From Candidatus Dojkabacteria bacterium (GTDB lineage Bacteria > Patescibacteria > Dojkabacteria > B142 > JAFGFJ01), in assembly GCA_016931155.1 (NCBI GenBank), contig JAFGFJ010000006.1, positions 124,001 to 188,000 of the forward strand: a stretch of DNA of 64,000 nt. The letters are read 5' to 3'. The notes under the pieces were generated by a model. That model did not search any database. It saw only the letters and a list, made by a program, of their open reading frames with translations, and was not told the origin of the DNA. Positions within the stretch are counted from its first letter, which is position 1. Each line of letters starts with the position of its first letter. The position numbers were made by a program, and so were the translations under genes. Below are positions 34,275 through 43,108 of this stretch, piece after piece.

Positions 34275-35507
34275 ATGTCCACGCCGGATTCTTCGGGAAA
34301 AAACCAAAATCCATTTGGGACTCCATCAGTCCAGCAAAACGGCACAGATAACTCTTCTGCTTCTGGGAATATTGCTGTTACGAATGCATCATCTGATGAA
34401 TCAGTATCAACTGTATCATCTGTATTACCTGATAAATCAACGTCTCCCGATGTATCTCCAGCTCCAGCTACAGGCGTAGGATCCGATCGAGCAGGTATTG
34501 GGGCTCAAGCGCAAGGAGTAGTTCCGGAAGAGACATCTCGGAGCAGTACGTCTCCGGGCACACCTATAAATGCTGTACCACAAGGTAGTGTATCTTCAAA
34601 TGGAGTATCCCCAACAGGATTATCTCCTGTTGCTGCACCTCCAGACAGTTCATCAGTTGATACTCTGCCGGTTTCTGCTTCTACCCAGACAATTCCAAAT
34701 ACGGTGGGAGGAATGACGGACAATCCAATACCACAGTCAAACGGTAATGGAGGACTTCCTCCAATTTCTGATACTCCGCCGGCTGATCTGGGAAATAAAG
34801 ACGAAAAAGAGGAAGATGATGAGAAAGATGAGCCTCAAGTTGTTGAGAGAGTTATTATTAAAGAAAAAGGAGGGGGTCTTGGATGTTTCGGTTTAATAAA
34901 GCGGATTACGTGTTTTATTTTATTGATTTTTCTCCTCCTGGTAACAGCTGTTGTTGCTTTAATTATTTTCAAACCTCCATTTCTTACAGAGCCACTAAAA
35001 ATGTATTTAAACGGAAATTACAAGCCTGATAAGACATCTGAGGGCATAACCTCTATATCAGTGGAAAGTTATATCGATGAGGTTACAAGTCCAACGAATG
35101 GGGAGGTTACTTTTCAGCTGACTGAAGATCAGCTTACTACTCTGGTCAGGGCTCGACTTGCAGATGGAGCCGATGTGAGGGTCGGCCTTGAGGAAGAGAA
35201 AATACAGATATTTGTTGATGTTGCTGAGCAGGGAGAACCACTGTGGGTCATTGTTGAACTCACCGATACTGAAGATAAACTTGTTTTTTCCAGAATTGGT
35301 TTTGGAAAGATCAATACACCCGAGTCCCTTCGAGAATTTGTAAAAGAGAGGGCATTTGGTCTTATGGGAACAGTAATTAAGGATCTGGAATTGGGCACAA
35401 GTGAACAGCTTATAAGTAGTTTAGCAGGTGGTGAAATAAGTAGTAGTGTTGTAATTAAGGATGTAAAATTTGCGAAAGATCTAGTTTTGGTCACAGTTGA
35501 ACTTTGA
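34275..35507 (+). CDS. Single-pass membrane protein with a long Ser/Pro/Thr-rich N-terminus
   Basis: The 410-residue protein has about 175 low-complexity residues (Ser, Thr, Pro, Gly, Gln, Val), then a KDEKEEDDEKDE acidic stretch, a transmembrane helix at about 213-236 (CFILLIFLLLVTAVVALIIF) and a C-terminal domain of about 170 residues with FQLTEDQLTTLVRARL and a beta-rich pattern. No family is recognised. The stop overlaps the holA start by four bases, so the two are coupled although their functions look unrelated. Confidence 0.75.
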   Translation: MSTPDSSGKNQNPFGTPSVQQNGTDNSSASGNIAVTNASSDESVSTVSSVLPDKSTSPDVSPAPATGVGSDRAGIGAQAQGVVPEETSRSSTSPGTPINAVPQGSVSSNGVSPTGLSPVAAPPDSSSVDTLPVSASTQTIPNTVGGMTDNPIPQSNGNGGLPPISDTPPADLGNKDEKEEDDEKDEPQVVERVIIKEKGGGLGCFGLIKRITCFILLIFLLLVTAVVALIIFKPPFLTEPLKMYLNGNYKPDKTSEGITSISVESYIDEVTSPTNGEVTFQLTEDQLTTLVRARLADGADVRVGLEEEKIQIFVDVAEQGEPLWVIVELTDTEDKLVFSRIGFGKINTPESLREFVKERAFGLMGTVIKDLELGTSEQLISSLAGGEISSSVVIKDVKFAKDLVLVTVEL

Positions 35508-36412
35508 TATATCTAATCCACGGGGACAATTACTTTGAAAGCGGAGAAGAACTTAGGAGTCTGGTTTACGAGTATAATCAGAAATTTTCCGATGCTGAAG
35601 TTGAGGTAAAACATGGAGATGAGGCTAATACATTAAACGATCTTTTTTCCGGATTAGATACAATTTCTCTTTTTTCTACAAGAAAGCTTTTAGTCGTTAA
35701 AAGATTATTTTCAAATAAAAAAAAATCTATTTTGTCAGAGACGGCAGATTTTTTGTCTGAGCGGAAAAAAATGACTTTAGTTTTATGGGAAGAAAAATCT
35801 GCTGATAAGAGATCAAAATTATTTAAGCTAATTAGTAAAATTGGAGTAGTCAGGGAATTTGAAATCAGGAAACCAGCAGCTCTGAGAAGCTGGTTTTTGG
35901 ATCAGGCGGAGAAAAAGAAAATAGAATTTAAGTCGGGTCTTGCAGATCAGATTATTTTTAGAGTTGGAGAAAATGAGGCAGTTCTTTCCAACGAACTGGA
36001 TAAATTGAAATTATTTCTTGAAGCGGAAGGAAGAAAAGAAATAACGGAAAATGATATTGAGAATCTTGTTGAAAGCAGAGAGGCAAATATCTGGGAATTT
36101 ATTGATTCGCTTGTTGAAAGAAATCGCAAAAAGGCTTTATTTCAAATTGAAAAACTAATTCGAGATAAAACTGACTATATTCAAACAGTCGGAATGATTG
36201 CCAGGGAGTTAAGAATGCTTGCCCTTTCAGACTACAAAGAAAAGCTTGGCCTTCATCCCTTTGTCCTTTCAAAGTTGAAAAAGCATGCCGGAAATTTTAC
36301 AAAAGAAAAAATTAAGGAAATGTATAAAAAGCTTGTTGGACTGGATTTTTCCGTGAAACAGGGAAGAATAGATGAGAAACTTGGTCTTAGTTTATATGTT
36401 ATCAGTGTTTAA
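35504..36412 (+). CDS. holA: DNA polymerase III subunit delta
   Basis: The 302-residue protein has the HolA layout: N-terminal MIYLIHGDNYFESGEELRSL with the degenerate ATPase strand, TRKLLVVKRL, then LRSWFLDQAEKKKIEF, VGENEAVLSNELDKLKLF and the C-terminal helical collar domain beginning IWEFIDSLVERNRKKAL. It opens the sliding clamp in the clamp loader. The start is TTG at 35504, within the preceding stop region (TTGA overlap). Length is slightly under the usual ~340. Confidence 0.9.
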   Translation: MIYLIHGDNYFESGEELRSLVYEYNQKFSDAEVEVKHGDEANTLNDLFSGLDTISLFSTRKLLVVKRLFSNKKKSILSETADFLSERKKMTLVLWEEKSADKRSKLFKLISKIGVVREFEIRKPAALRSWFLDQAEKKKIEFKSGLADQIIFRVGENEAVLSNELDKLKLFLEAEGRKEITENDIENLVESREANIWEFIDSLVERNRKKALFQIEKLIRDKTDYIQTVGMIARELRMLALSDYKEKLGLHPFVLSKLKKHAGNFTKEKIKEMYKKLVGLDFSVKQGRIDEKLGLSLYVISV

Positions 36413-36446
36413 TGTTCCCGCTGCTAACATGATAAGATAATACAAT

Positions 36447-37694
36447 ATGCTAAAGATTATCTATTTGCATTTGCATAAAACCAATACCCTTTTTCTGAAC
36501 ATCTTATTAGTGTTTGGGGTAATTTTTTGTTTTACACCAAAGGTGAATGCAGAAGTTTCCGTTGTTTCAAGGGCTGAGAGTAAAATTGATGAAAACCTGA
36601 CAAAGGAAGATGCAAACTTTGCCTCTCCGAAAAGTATTCTGCTCGTTCCTTTATTCAGACCGGAAGGAGTAAATGAAAATGATAGTAAGTGGTTTAGATC
36701 TCTGTACTATTTTTACACTGCGAGGCTTGGTTTTCCTGATATCCCATTTCACTTTGTGGTTGGAGGAAATGGTGATATTTATGAGGGGAATAAGGGTGGA
36801 GAGGAGCAAAGTATTCTTATTAATGGAGAGGAGCCTGGCTCAATCGTTATCGCTTATCTCGTAAAAGAAGGTGAAAATGGATTTTCTATTAGAGCATATG
36901 ATTCCATCCGGGAAATTTTGCTTGACGTTGCAAATAGAAACGCTATTAAACCAGAAAAGATTAAAATTACTGGAGCAGAAGTTGTTGTTAACCTCAAAAA
37001 CAAAACAGTTTTTATTAGATCGAAAGCTCTTGTTGGGGGAGGATGGAGTAATGGAATGAAAGAGGCTCTTGATTTTGTCGATAAAAACTATAAACCTGTT
37101 CCAAAGCTATATTCCATCAAAATTGTCGAGGCAAAACCTCCTGATGCACCGGTAAATTACCGTGAAACAGGACTTATGACTTTAAAAATAAAAAATACGG
37201 GAAAGAATAGTATTTATCAAGGTGGAGATAGCGAAATAATTGGTCTAAAAAAAGACGGAGAGGATAGTAGATTTTTTGTAAATGGTGTCTGGGCAAGTCC
37301 TTCTCAACCGACAATAATGAGTGAGGGCAACGTTATCCGCCCTGGTGAAGAAAAAACGTTTATATTTAAGTTGCATGTTCCATTGTATTTTGGAGAGCAA
37401 CGAGAGTCGTTCAGCCTGGTAAATAGAAATGGACAAAATTTTGATGGAACGGATTTTGATATTGTTTTGAATGTAAATACCCCAACTGAAAAAGTTGTTG
37501 AAATACTTTCCACTGATACTGGATATCTCAATGTGCGTGAAATAGCCAGTGGAGCAGCAAATGTTATTACAAAGGTTAATCCCGGGCAAAGGTATTTCTT
37601 CTTGGAGGATAGCAATACCGGGTGGTACAAAATAGATATAGAGGGAGGAAAGAGCGGTTGGGTAGCAAAACAGCATGTTAAGTTTGTGAATTAA
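36447..37694 (+). CDS. Secreted PGRP/amidase-like protein with C-terminal SH3b domain
   Basis: The 415-residue protein has a signal peptide (about 1-36, LFLNILLVFGVIFCFTPKVNA), a domain like N-acetylmuramoyl-L-alanine amidase/PGRP (about 60-210, with IPFHFVVGGNGDIYEGN matching the 'fHf.ig.dG.iyeg' core), a beta-sandwich region and an SH3b domain at 355-413 (YLNVREIASG, WYKIDIEGGKSGWVAKQHV). The usual first zinc-binding His pair and the late His/Cys ligands of active amidases are not evident, so it may bind rather than cut peptidoglycan. It is monocistronic before recA. Confidence 0.75.
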   Translation: MLKIIYLHLHKTNTLFLNILLVFGVIFCFTPKVNAEVSVVSRAESKIDENLTKEDANFASPKSILLVPLFRPEGVNENDSKWFRSLYYFYTARLGFPDIPFHFVVGGNGDIYEGNKGGEEQSILINGEEPGSIVIAYLVKEGENGFSIRAYDSIREILLDVANRNAIKPEKIKITGAEVVVNLKNKTVFIRSKALVGGGWSNGMKEALDFVDKNYKPVPKLYSIKIVEAKPPDAPVNYRETGLMTLKIKNTGKNSIYQGGDSEIIGLKKDGEDSRFFVNGVWASPSQPTIMSEGNVIRPGEEKTFIFKLHVPLYFGEQRESFSLVNRNGQNFDGTDFDIVLNVNTPTEKVVEILSTDTGYLNVREIASGAANVITKVNPGQRYFFLEDSNTGWYKIDIEGGKSGWVAKQHVKFVN

Positions 37695-37790
37695 TTACAG
37701 TTTGAAGTGTGAGGGTAAGGAGTGCAATATTTTTAATATTTTTTTAATAACTTTGATTTAGAATTTTATATTATTTTTTATTTAGTCCCT

Positions 37791-38822
37791 ATGGTAAAAA
37801 CTGACGAAAAGAAGAATACAAAAGAAAGTAGCATTTCTGAAGGTAAAAAAAAGGCGATTGATATAGCAGTGAGTCAAATTGAGAAGCAGTTTGGACAGGG
37901 GTCGATTATGAAGATGGGAGCCGGGGTGCAAAAAGACATTGACGTCATTCCGACAGGAGCGCTTTCCCTGGATATTGCTTTAGGAGTAGGGGGAGTACCA
38001 AAAGGCAGGATTATTGAGATTTATGGTCCGGAGTCTTCGGGCAAAACAACGTTGGCACATCATATTGTCGCTGAGGTACAGGCAAAAGGAGGTGTTGCTG
38101 CTTTTATAGACGCTGAACATGCTCTTGATCCGGCTTATGCGAAAAATATCGGAGTTGATCTTGAAAATCTCTATATATCGCAGCCTGATTATGGAGAACA
38201 GGCGTTAGAAATACTTGAGACCTTAGTGAGGTCAGGAGCGGTGGATGTAGTTGTTGTTGATTCTGTCGCCGCACTTACTCCAAGGGCTGAAATTGAAGGT
38301 GATATGGGAGATTCACATATGGGACTCCAGGCACGTCTTATGAGCCAGGCACTCAGGAAAATCACAGCAATTACAAGTAAGACAGGTTCAACCGTTGTTT
38401 TTCTTAATCAGATAAGAATGAAAATAGGAATAATGTTTGGAAATCCTGAAACAACAACTGGGGGTAATGCATTGAAGTTCTATTCTTCTGTAAGAATGGA
38501 AATAAGAAGAAAAGAAAAGCTAACGGAGGGAGATGAAGTAATTGGCAATACAGTTAATGTGAAAGTTGTTAAGAACAAAGTTGCTCCTCCTTTTCGGGAA
38601 GCAAGCTTTGACATAATTTTTTCGAAAGGAATAGATAAATACAGTAGTCTTCTAGATGCTGCCGTGCAATTTGAGATTATTGAAAGATCGGGGGCATGGT
38701 TTAAGTATGGAGAAAAACAGCTTGCACAGGGAAAAGATGCCACAAAAGAAGCACTTAGAGCAGATAAGAAGTTAGCAAAGGAGATTTTTGATAAGGTCAG
38801 GGAGGCAGCAGGGATAAAGTAA
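37791..38822 (+). CDS. recA: Recombinase A
   Basis: The 343-residue protein is a full-length RecA: GRIIEIYGPESSGKTTLAHH (Walker A), VVVVDSVAALTPRAEIEGDMGDSHMG region, loop L2 with GIMFGNPETTTGGNALKFY and the C-terminal domain ending in KVREAAGIK. It catalyses strand exchange and SOS co-protease activity. The N-terminal 25 residues are a Lys/Glu/Ser-rich extension. No LexA-type box was recognised upstream, where the 96-base gap is very AT-rich. Confidence 0.98.
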   Translation: MVKTDEKKNTKESSISEGKKKAIDIAVSQIEKQFGQGSIMKMGAGVQKDIDVIPTGALSLDIALGVGGVPKGRIIEIYGPESSGKTTLAHHIVAEVQAKGGVAAFIDAEHALDPAYAKNIGVDLENLYISQPDYGEQALEILETLVRSGAVDVVVVDSVAALTPRAEIEGDMGDSHMGLQARLMSQALRKITAITSKTGSTVVFLNQIRMKIGIMFGNPETTTGGNALKFYSSVRMEIRRKEKLTEGDEVIGNTVNVKVVKNKVAPPFREASFDIIFSKGIDKYSSLLDAAVQFEIIERSGAWFKYGEKQLAQGKDATKEALRADKKLAKEIFDKVREAAGIK

Positions 38823-38902
38823 AAGGACAAATAGTTGAAAAACTTTGTACTTTCTGGTACAAATTAGCACTGCCGTTCTTTCTACTTTATCAGTCTTTAG
38901 CC

Positions 38903-39499
38903 ATGTTTAATGAAAAGGATATTGTTAAGCACTTGCTGGTCTCGAAAGTAAGGATAAAGGCTCTAAAATATTTTCTATTTCACCCTGATGTTCCTATTCA
39001 TTTAAGAGGAGCTGTGAGGGAACTGGGTGAGGAGATCAATGCAGTTAGAAGAGAACTGACAAGGCTCGAAAAAATAAAATTTCTCGATACTGAAAGGCGG
39101 GGCAACAGAAAGTATTTTTTTACGAACAAGAAGTTCAGTTTTTTTTCCGAATTTTTATCAATTTTTCACAAAACCTATGGGCTTGGTGGTGAAATAATCA
39201 GAAATACGGGAAAGCTTGGTGATGTGCAATTTGCTCTCCTTACAAGTTCGTTCACAAAGGGAATGAGGGTGGGGTCACATGATATTGATCTCGTTCTTGT
39301 CGGTCAGGTGAATGTTGATGCTCTGTCTTCGATCGTTGAGAGGATGGAAAAGCAATTAAGAAAAGAAATAAATTATACTGTTCTAAAAAATAGTGAGTTT
39401 CAGTTAAGGAAGAAAAGAAGAGATGCCTTTATTGTGGATTTGATTGTTGGAAGTAAGATAATGCTTATTGGAGATGATGAGGAATTTATTGCAGCATAG
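38903..39499 (+). CDS. Winged-helix protein fused to a nucleotidyltransferase-like domain
   Basis: The 198-residue protein starts with a winged helix-turn-helix (about 10-75, with LRGAVRELGEEINAVRRELTR as recognition region) and continues with a minimal nucleotidyltransferase core: TSSFTKGMRVGSHDIDLVLVG gives the GS...DxD pattern (about 112-130), and FIVDLIVGSK is the third acidic strand. Similar regulator-plus-MNT fusions are common in reduced genomes; the target is unknown. It follows recA by 80 bases and is followed by the cysteine-rich gene after 2 bases. Confidence 0.75.
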   Translation: MFNEKDIVKHLLVSKVRIKALKYFLFHPDVPIHLRGAVRELGEEINAVRRELTRLEKIKFLDTERRGNRKYFFTNKKFSFFSEFLSIFHKTYGLGGEIIRNTGKLGDVQFALLTSSFTKGMRVGSHDIDLVLVGQVNVDALSSIVERMEKQLRKEINYTVLKNSEFQLRKKRRDAFIVDLIVGSKIMLIGDDEEFIAA

Positions 39500-39501
39500 A
39501 T

Positions 39502-39864
39502 ATGGAAACAGGTTTTGATCCCAATACTAAACAAGCAAGGGTTTGTACTCAGAGAAGATTTTACAGTGATGGGAAAAATATTCATGGAGAATCAGGGTGT
39601 GGAAGATGTGGAGCTTGTTGTGTGGCTCTAGGTGTCCCCTCAATAGGGAAAAAAGCAGGAGACAAATGTGTGCATATGACTATTGAAGAAGGTCTTGCCA
39701 GTTGTGCTCTTCATGAAGCGGACAAACCTCCTGAATGTAAAGAGTGGGGTTGTTATGGGGAAGGCCTGCCAAACGCCCTCCAGAGAGATGATTTCCTGGA
39801 TATTGCTATTAAGATTGGAACAAGGACGGAGGAGGATATTCAAGGATTGATTTCTTCTTTTTAA
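39502..39864 (+). CDS. Small cysteine-cluster protein (YkgJ-like CxxCxxCC)
   Basis: The 120-residue protein contains CGRCGACC, the CxxCxxCC signature of the YkgJ/UPF0153 family, followed by three further Cys in DKCVH, ASCALH and PECKEWGC. The family is thought to bind iron-sulfur or zinc. It starts two bases after the preceding gene's stop, so both are in one operon. The specific role is not known. Confidence 0.8.
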   Translation: METGFDPNTKQARVCTQRRFYSDGKNIHGESGCGRCGACCVALGVPSIGKKAGDKCVHMTIEEGLASCALHEADKPPECKEWGCYGEGLPNALQRDDFLDIAIKIGTRTEEDIQGLISSF

Positions 39865-39962
39865 GAGTATTTACTTGACTGGATTTTGTAGTTTAGTTCT
39901 TCTTTCTCCAGGCTGGGAATTATGTTTATTCTATAGATATCCCTCTTGCTCCACAATTCCTA

Positions 39963-39968
39963 TATAAT
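39963..39968 (+). promoter_or_regulatory. TATAAT -10 box for the HEPN-nucleotidyltransferase gene
   Basis: A consensus TATAAT ends 20 bases before ATG 39989, implying a very short leader. No -35 match is visible. Confidence 0.45.
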
Positions 39969-39988
39969 ATTTTCTATATTGATTGATA

Positions 39989-40810
39989 ATGAAGAATCAG
40001 TTATTTCCTCTTCACCAAAAAGGAAAAAGGTTTAAGGTGTGGATAGAGCAGGCGAAGTTTGATCTTCAGGCCGCGAGGATTAGTTATGAGAATGGTTTTT
40101 ATGAGTGGACAACTTTCCAGTCAGTTCAGGCGGTAGAAAAAGCACTGAAGTCGGTGATTGTTTATTCCGGATGGAGACCACCCAAACTCCACAGACTCTC
40201 TGTACTTATTGGTTTGGCAAACCAGGTTAACCCGGAATTTGAAAGGATAAAATTTTTATTTAATGATCTGGAATCGTTTACCTTTATTTCCCGATATCCG
40301 TTTGCTCTTCCGGGGAACTATGCTACTCCTCACGATAGTATTTCAAAAGGCGATGCCGACAAAGCCTACAACCAGGCTGTTGATATAGTTGGGAAGATAG
40401 GATCACTTCTTGAGGTGAGTGTAGTTCCTGAACATTCATTTGAAATTGTTGAGCAATCTCTAACTCTGGAAGAGATTGATGAAAGGATCAGACAGATTGT
40501 TGGAGTGATCAAAAGGGAATTTGATCCTGATAAGATTGTTTTGTTTGGCTCATTTGCTGAAAAGAATAAGAAGAATTCAAGACCATTCAATACTATGGAT
40601 ATTATGGTGATTGCGAAAACGGACTTGCCTTTTTTTGAGAGAATAAAAAAGGTTAGAGAAGTGACAAAGGGAGGAATACCGACCATTGAGCCTCTGGTTT
40701 ATACACCTGAGGAATTTCAATCATTGAAAGATGAAGAAGGAGAAGGTCTTTTGGAAGAAGCTATTGAGAAGGGAAGGGTTCTATACGAAAGACACAACAA
40801 TGAATTCTAA
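39989..40810 (+). CDS. HEPN-nucleotidyltransferase fusion protein
   Basis: From ATG 39989 (a TTG two codons earlier is possible) the protein has about 273 residues. The N-terminal half is a HEPN domain (FKVWIEQAKFDLQAARISYE, then FQSVQAVEKALKSVIVYSG and RPPKLHRLSVL carrying the R..H element). The C-terminal half is an MNT-type nucleotidyltransferase (DKIVLFGSFAEKNKKN). The usual GSx(10)DxD ends here as MDIMVI, so the second Asp is Met. Separate HEPN and MNT genes often form toxin-antitoxin pairs; here both are on one chain and no partner is adjacent. Confidence 0.8.
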   Translation: MKNQLFPLHQKGKRFKVWIEQAKFDLQAARISYENGFYEWTTFQSVQAVEKALKSVIVYSGWRPPKLHRLSVLIGLANQVNPEFERIKFLFNDLESFTFISRYPFALPGNYATPHDSISKGDADKAYNQAVDIVGKIGSLLEVSVVPEHSFEIVEQSLTLEEIDERIRQIVGVIKREFDPDKIVLFGSFAEKNKKNSRPFNTMDIMVIAKTDLPFFERIKKVREVTKGGIPTIEPLVYTPEEFQSLKDEEGEGLLEEAIEKGRVLYERHNNEF

Positions 40811-40814
40811 TCCT

Positions 40815-41165
40815 AGAGCCAAAAAGATATTGTGCTAAGGAGATTCCAATACTTGGGGCTATATCCTTGGGACGACCAAACGTTATGACGTTAAAACAAG
40901 ATGGACAGGAATATTAATTATTTGTCCTACTATTGCTGATGAGAGAGTAGAAGGTATAAAAGAAAAATACCGAGGAGCAGAAGAAAAATCCAGGAAACTA
41001 GGTCATCTGTACAAAGAAATAGCTGATAAACATGGTCTTCCTTTTATCGATCTGGGTAGGCATGTTCTCCCAAGTAAAAAAGATGGTTATCATTTTGACA
41101 AAGATACGCATAAGAAAGTAGCAGAAATATTATTTGGAGTCATTCGGGATTTTTACTCTAAATAA
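40815..41165 (+). pseudogene. Decayed SGNH/GDSL hydrolase
   Basis: One frame reads AKKILC, a TAA stop (40836-40838), then GDSNTWGYILGTTKRYDVKT, the block around the catalytic Ser of SGNH esterases. After RWTGIL it jumps directly to LIICPTIADERVEG, EKSRKLGHLYKEIADKHGLP and GYHFDKDTHKKVAEIL, the C-terminal end with the Asp/His dyad region, and stops at TAA 41163-41165. About 100 middle residues, including the GxND block, are missing, yet the frame is kept. A premature stop plus an in-frame deletion make this a clear remnant. A terminator hairpin starts within its last codons. Confidence 0.8.
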
Positions 41166-41228
41166 AGGCATTGTCCTGAAGCGAAACTTCAAGTTGAAAA
41201 CTTGGTTAAGCGAAAGGACAATGCCTTT
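41164..41228 (+). terminator. Branched bidirectional terminator
   Basis: AAAGGCATTGTCCT (41164-41177) pairs perfectly with AGGACAATGCCTTT (41215-41228). Inside, GAAG-CGAAA-CTTC (41178-41190) and AAGTT-GAA-AACTT (41191-41203) form two further hairpins. T-runs exist on both strands, so it can end the rny transcript (minus) and the plus-strand remnant. Confidence 0.8.
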
Positions 41229-41232
41229 TATC

Positions 41233-42774
41233 TTATTTGGCTTCCTCCTCTATCCTGAATTCTCTTATTGCTGTGATTTTTACAATTCCAGGATAATTTT
41301 GAGTTTCTTCAATTTCTTTTGCTATTTTATGTGCCAGAATCTTTGCTTCTTCGTCATCTGCTACTTTTGGATCAATTAAAACTCTAACTTCACGACCGGC
41401 ATGTATTGCATATGCTTCCTTAACTTCTTTGTATTGTTTTGCAATATCTTCCAGTGCCTTAATTCTCTTTATGTAATCTTCGTAATTATCAACTCTTGCA
41501 CCCGGTCTTGCCCCTGAGATTGCATCAGCTATTGCAACCAGATGTGCTTCGGTACTTTTTGCCTCGATGTCCCCATGGTGAGCCTCTGCTGCGTTTGCCA
41601 GTTTCTCATCTTTAAAATATTTTCTAATAATGTTACCTGAAATATGGTGATGGGGTTTTCCTTCAATTTCGTGAGTTAAAACTTTTCCTATGTCGTGGAG
41701 TAAACAGGCTTTTTTTGTAAGTTGAACGTCGGCTCCGATCTCTGCAGCAAGTTGTGCTCCTATGTTGACCATTTCAATAGTATGTTTTATAAGGTTTTGC
41801 CCGTAGCTGAACCTGTACTTGAATCTTCCAAGAAGCTTTACAACTTCGAGAGGAAGATCGTTGAATCCGGTTTCATAGGCGATGTATTCTCCGGTTTTTC
41901 TAATTTCTTTGACGACTTCTTCCTTTGCCTTTTTAATACTTTCCTCGATGGTTCCCGGGTGAATCCTTCCATCTTTTAAGAGTCCTTTTAAAGCTATCGC
42001 TGCAACCTCTCTTCTGATAGGGTCGAATGAGGAAACAGATATTTGGCCAGGAGCTTCATCAACGATAATATCTACCCCTGTCAGCCTTTCAAATGTTCTA
42101 ATATTCCTTCCTTCTTTCCCGATAATTTTTCCTTTCTGATCCTCGTTTACTTCAACAGATGTGGTAGTTGTTTCTGCCACATAGTCCGTGGCACTTTTCT
42201 GCATTGAATCCACCAAAATTTCCTTTGCCCTTTCTTCAGCTTCGCTTTCTATTTTATATTCAGCTTCTTTAATTTTCTTTGCAATGTACTCTTTCATATC
42301 TTCTTCCAGCTTTTTTTCCAGCTGTTCTTTTGCTTTTGCCTTGGTAAGCCCTGCTATCTGCTGGAGTTCAGTTTCCGTTTTGTCTCTTAATTTCTTAACA
42401 TCAATTTTTGCCTGTTCAATTGCCTTTTCTTTTCTTCCAATTTCGTCAAATCTGTGGTCTATTGAATTTGCTCTTTCTATTATCTTTTTCTCCCTTATGT
42501 CCAGTCTTTTTTCATTTTCCTCTAAATCCCTGTAAAGACTTTTCACTTTTTCATCTGTTTTTGACTTTACGTCAAGGGCTTCTCTCTGTGCTTCAAGAAT
42601 AATCTCTTTAGCTCTTACACTTGCTTTTTCGAGAGCCTCATCTTCAGGAATAATTTTGTTCTCTCTATCTTTAAGTTTTCCAGCAAGATCCTTTCTTAGA
42701 AGAAACCCAACGACTGAACCTCCAATTCCTACAGTAGAAATGATCGACAAGACAACGATAATTAACGTCTCCAT
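41233..42774 (-). CDS. rny: Ribonuclease Y
   Basis: The 513-residue protein has the complete RNase Y order: an N-terminal transmembrane helix (about 3-26), a long charged coiled coil (about 40-190), a KH domain (KIIGKEGRNIRTFERLTGVD), and an HD domain with LLHDIGKVLTHEIEGKPHHH carrying the metal-binding His/Asp, ending FRIEEEAK. It is the membrane-bound endoribonuclease that starts mRNA decay. It sits alone, with a branched terminator at its 3' end and a small palindrome (42800-42812) upstream. Confidence 0.97.
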   Translation of the reverse strand: METLIIVVLSIISTVGIGGSVVGFLLRKDLAGKLKDRENKIIPEDEALEKASVRAKEIILEAQREALDVKSKTDEKVKSLYRDLEENEKRLDIREKKIIERANSIDHRFDEIGRKEKAIEQAKIDVKKLRDKTETELQQIAGLTKAKAKEQLEKKLEEDMKEYIAKKIKEAEYKIESEAEERAKEILVDSMQKSATDYVAETTTTSVEVNEDQKGKIIGKEGRNIRTFERLTGVDIIVDEAPGQISVSSFDPIRREVAAIALKGLLKDGRIHPGTIEESIKKAKEEVVKEIRKTGEYIAYETGFNDLPLEVVKLLGRFKYRFSYGQNLIKHTIEMVNIGAQLAAEIGADVQLTKKACLLHDIGKVLTHEIEGKPHHHISGNIIRKYFKDEKLANAAEAHHGDIEAKSTEAHLVAIADAISGARPGARVDNYEDYIKRIKALEDIAKQYKEVKEAYAIHAGREVRVLIDPKVADDEEAKILAHKIAKEIEETQNYPGIVKITAIREFRIEEEAK

Positions 42775-43108
42775 AATCGTAAATTAAATTTAAGATATAT
42801 CAGCATAGCTGAAGCAAGGGATGAACCTGGTGAAGAACAAAGGGTATGAAACCCGAATCTCAAGTCTGTTGAAGTATTCAGTCAGTGCTAAATTCCTCTT
42901 TTATCAACAGTGTTCCTGAACGATAAGTGTGCAATTGCCTATGTATCAAGGTTTTCAAAATTATGAGATTGTGATTTTTGCCTTTGGACTTCAAAAATAA
43001 ATACATCAAAAGTAAAATTCATTTCTTGCACCTAATAATAAATTCTCATCCTCTTATAGTCAAGGATTTATCTGGAATTTATCTAGAAATACAGTCTTTC
43101 TCCGATAT
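42775..43108. other. Intergenic region upstream of rny
   Basis: No gene is supported. TCAGC-ATA-GCTGA (42800-42812) is a perfect 13-bp palindrome about 25 bases upstream of the rny start and could be an operator. A weak TTGCTT/TTAAAT pair overlaps it on the minus strand. A 32-codon frame from ATG 42822 encodes nothing recognisable. The remainder is AT-rich without structure. Confidence 0.4.
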
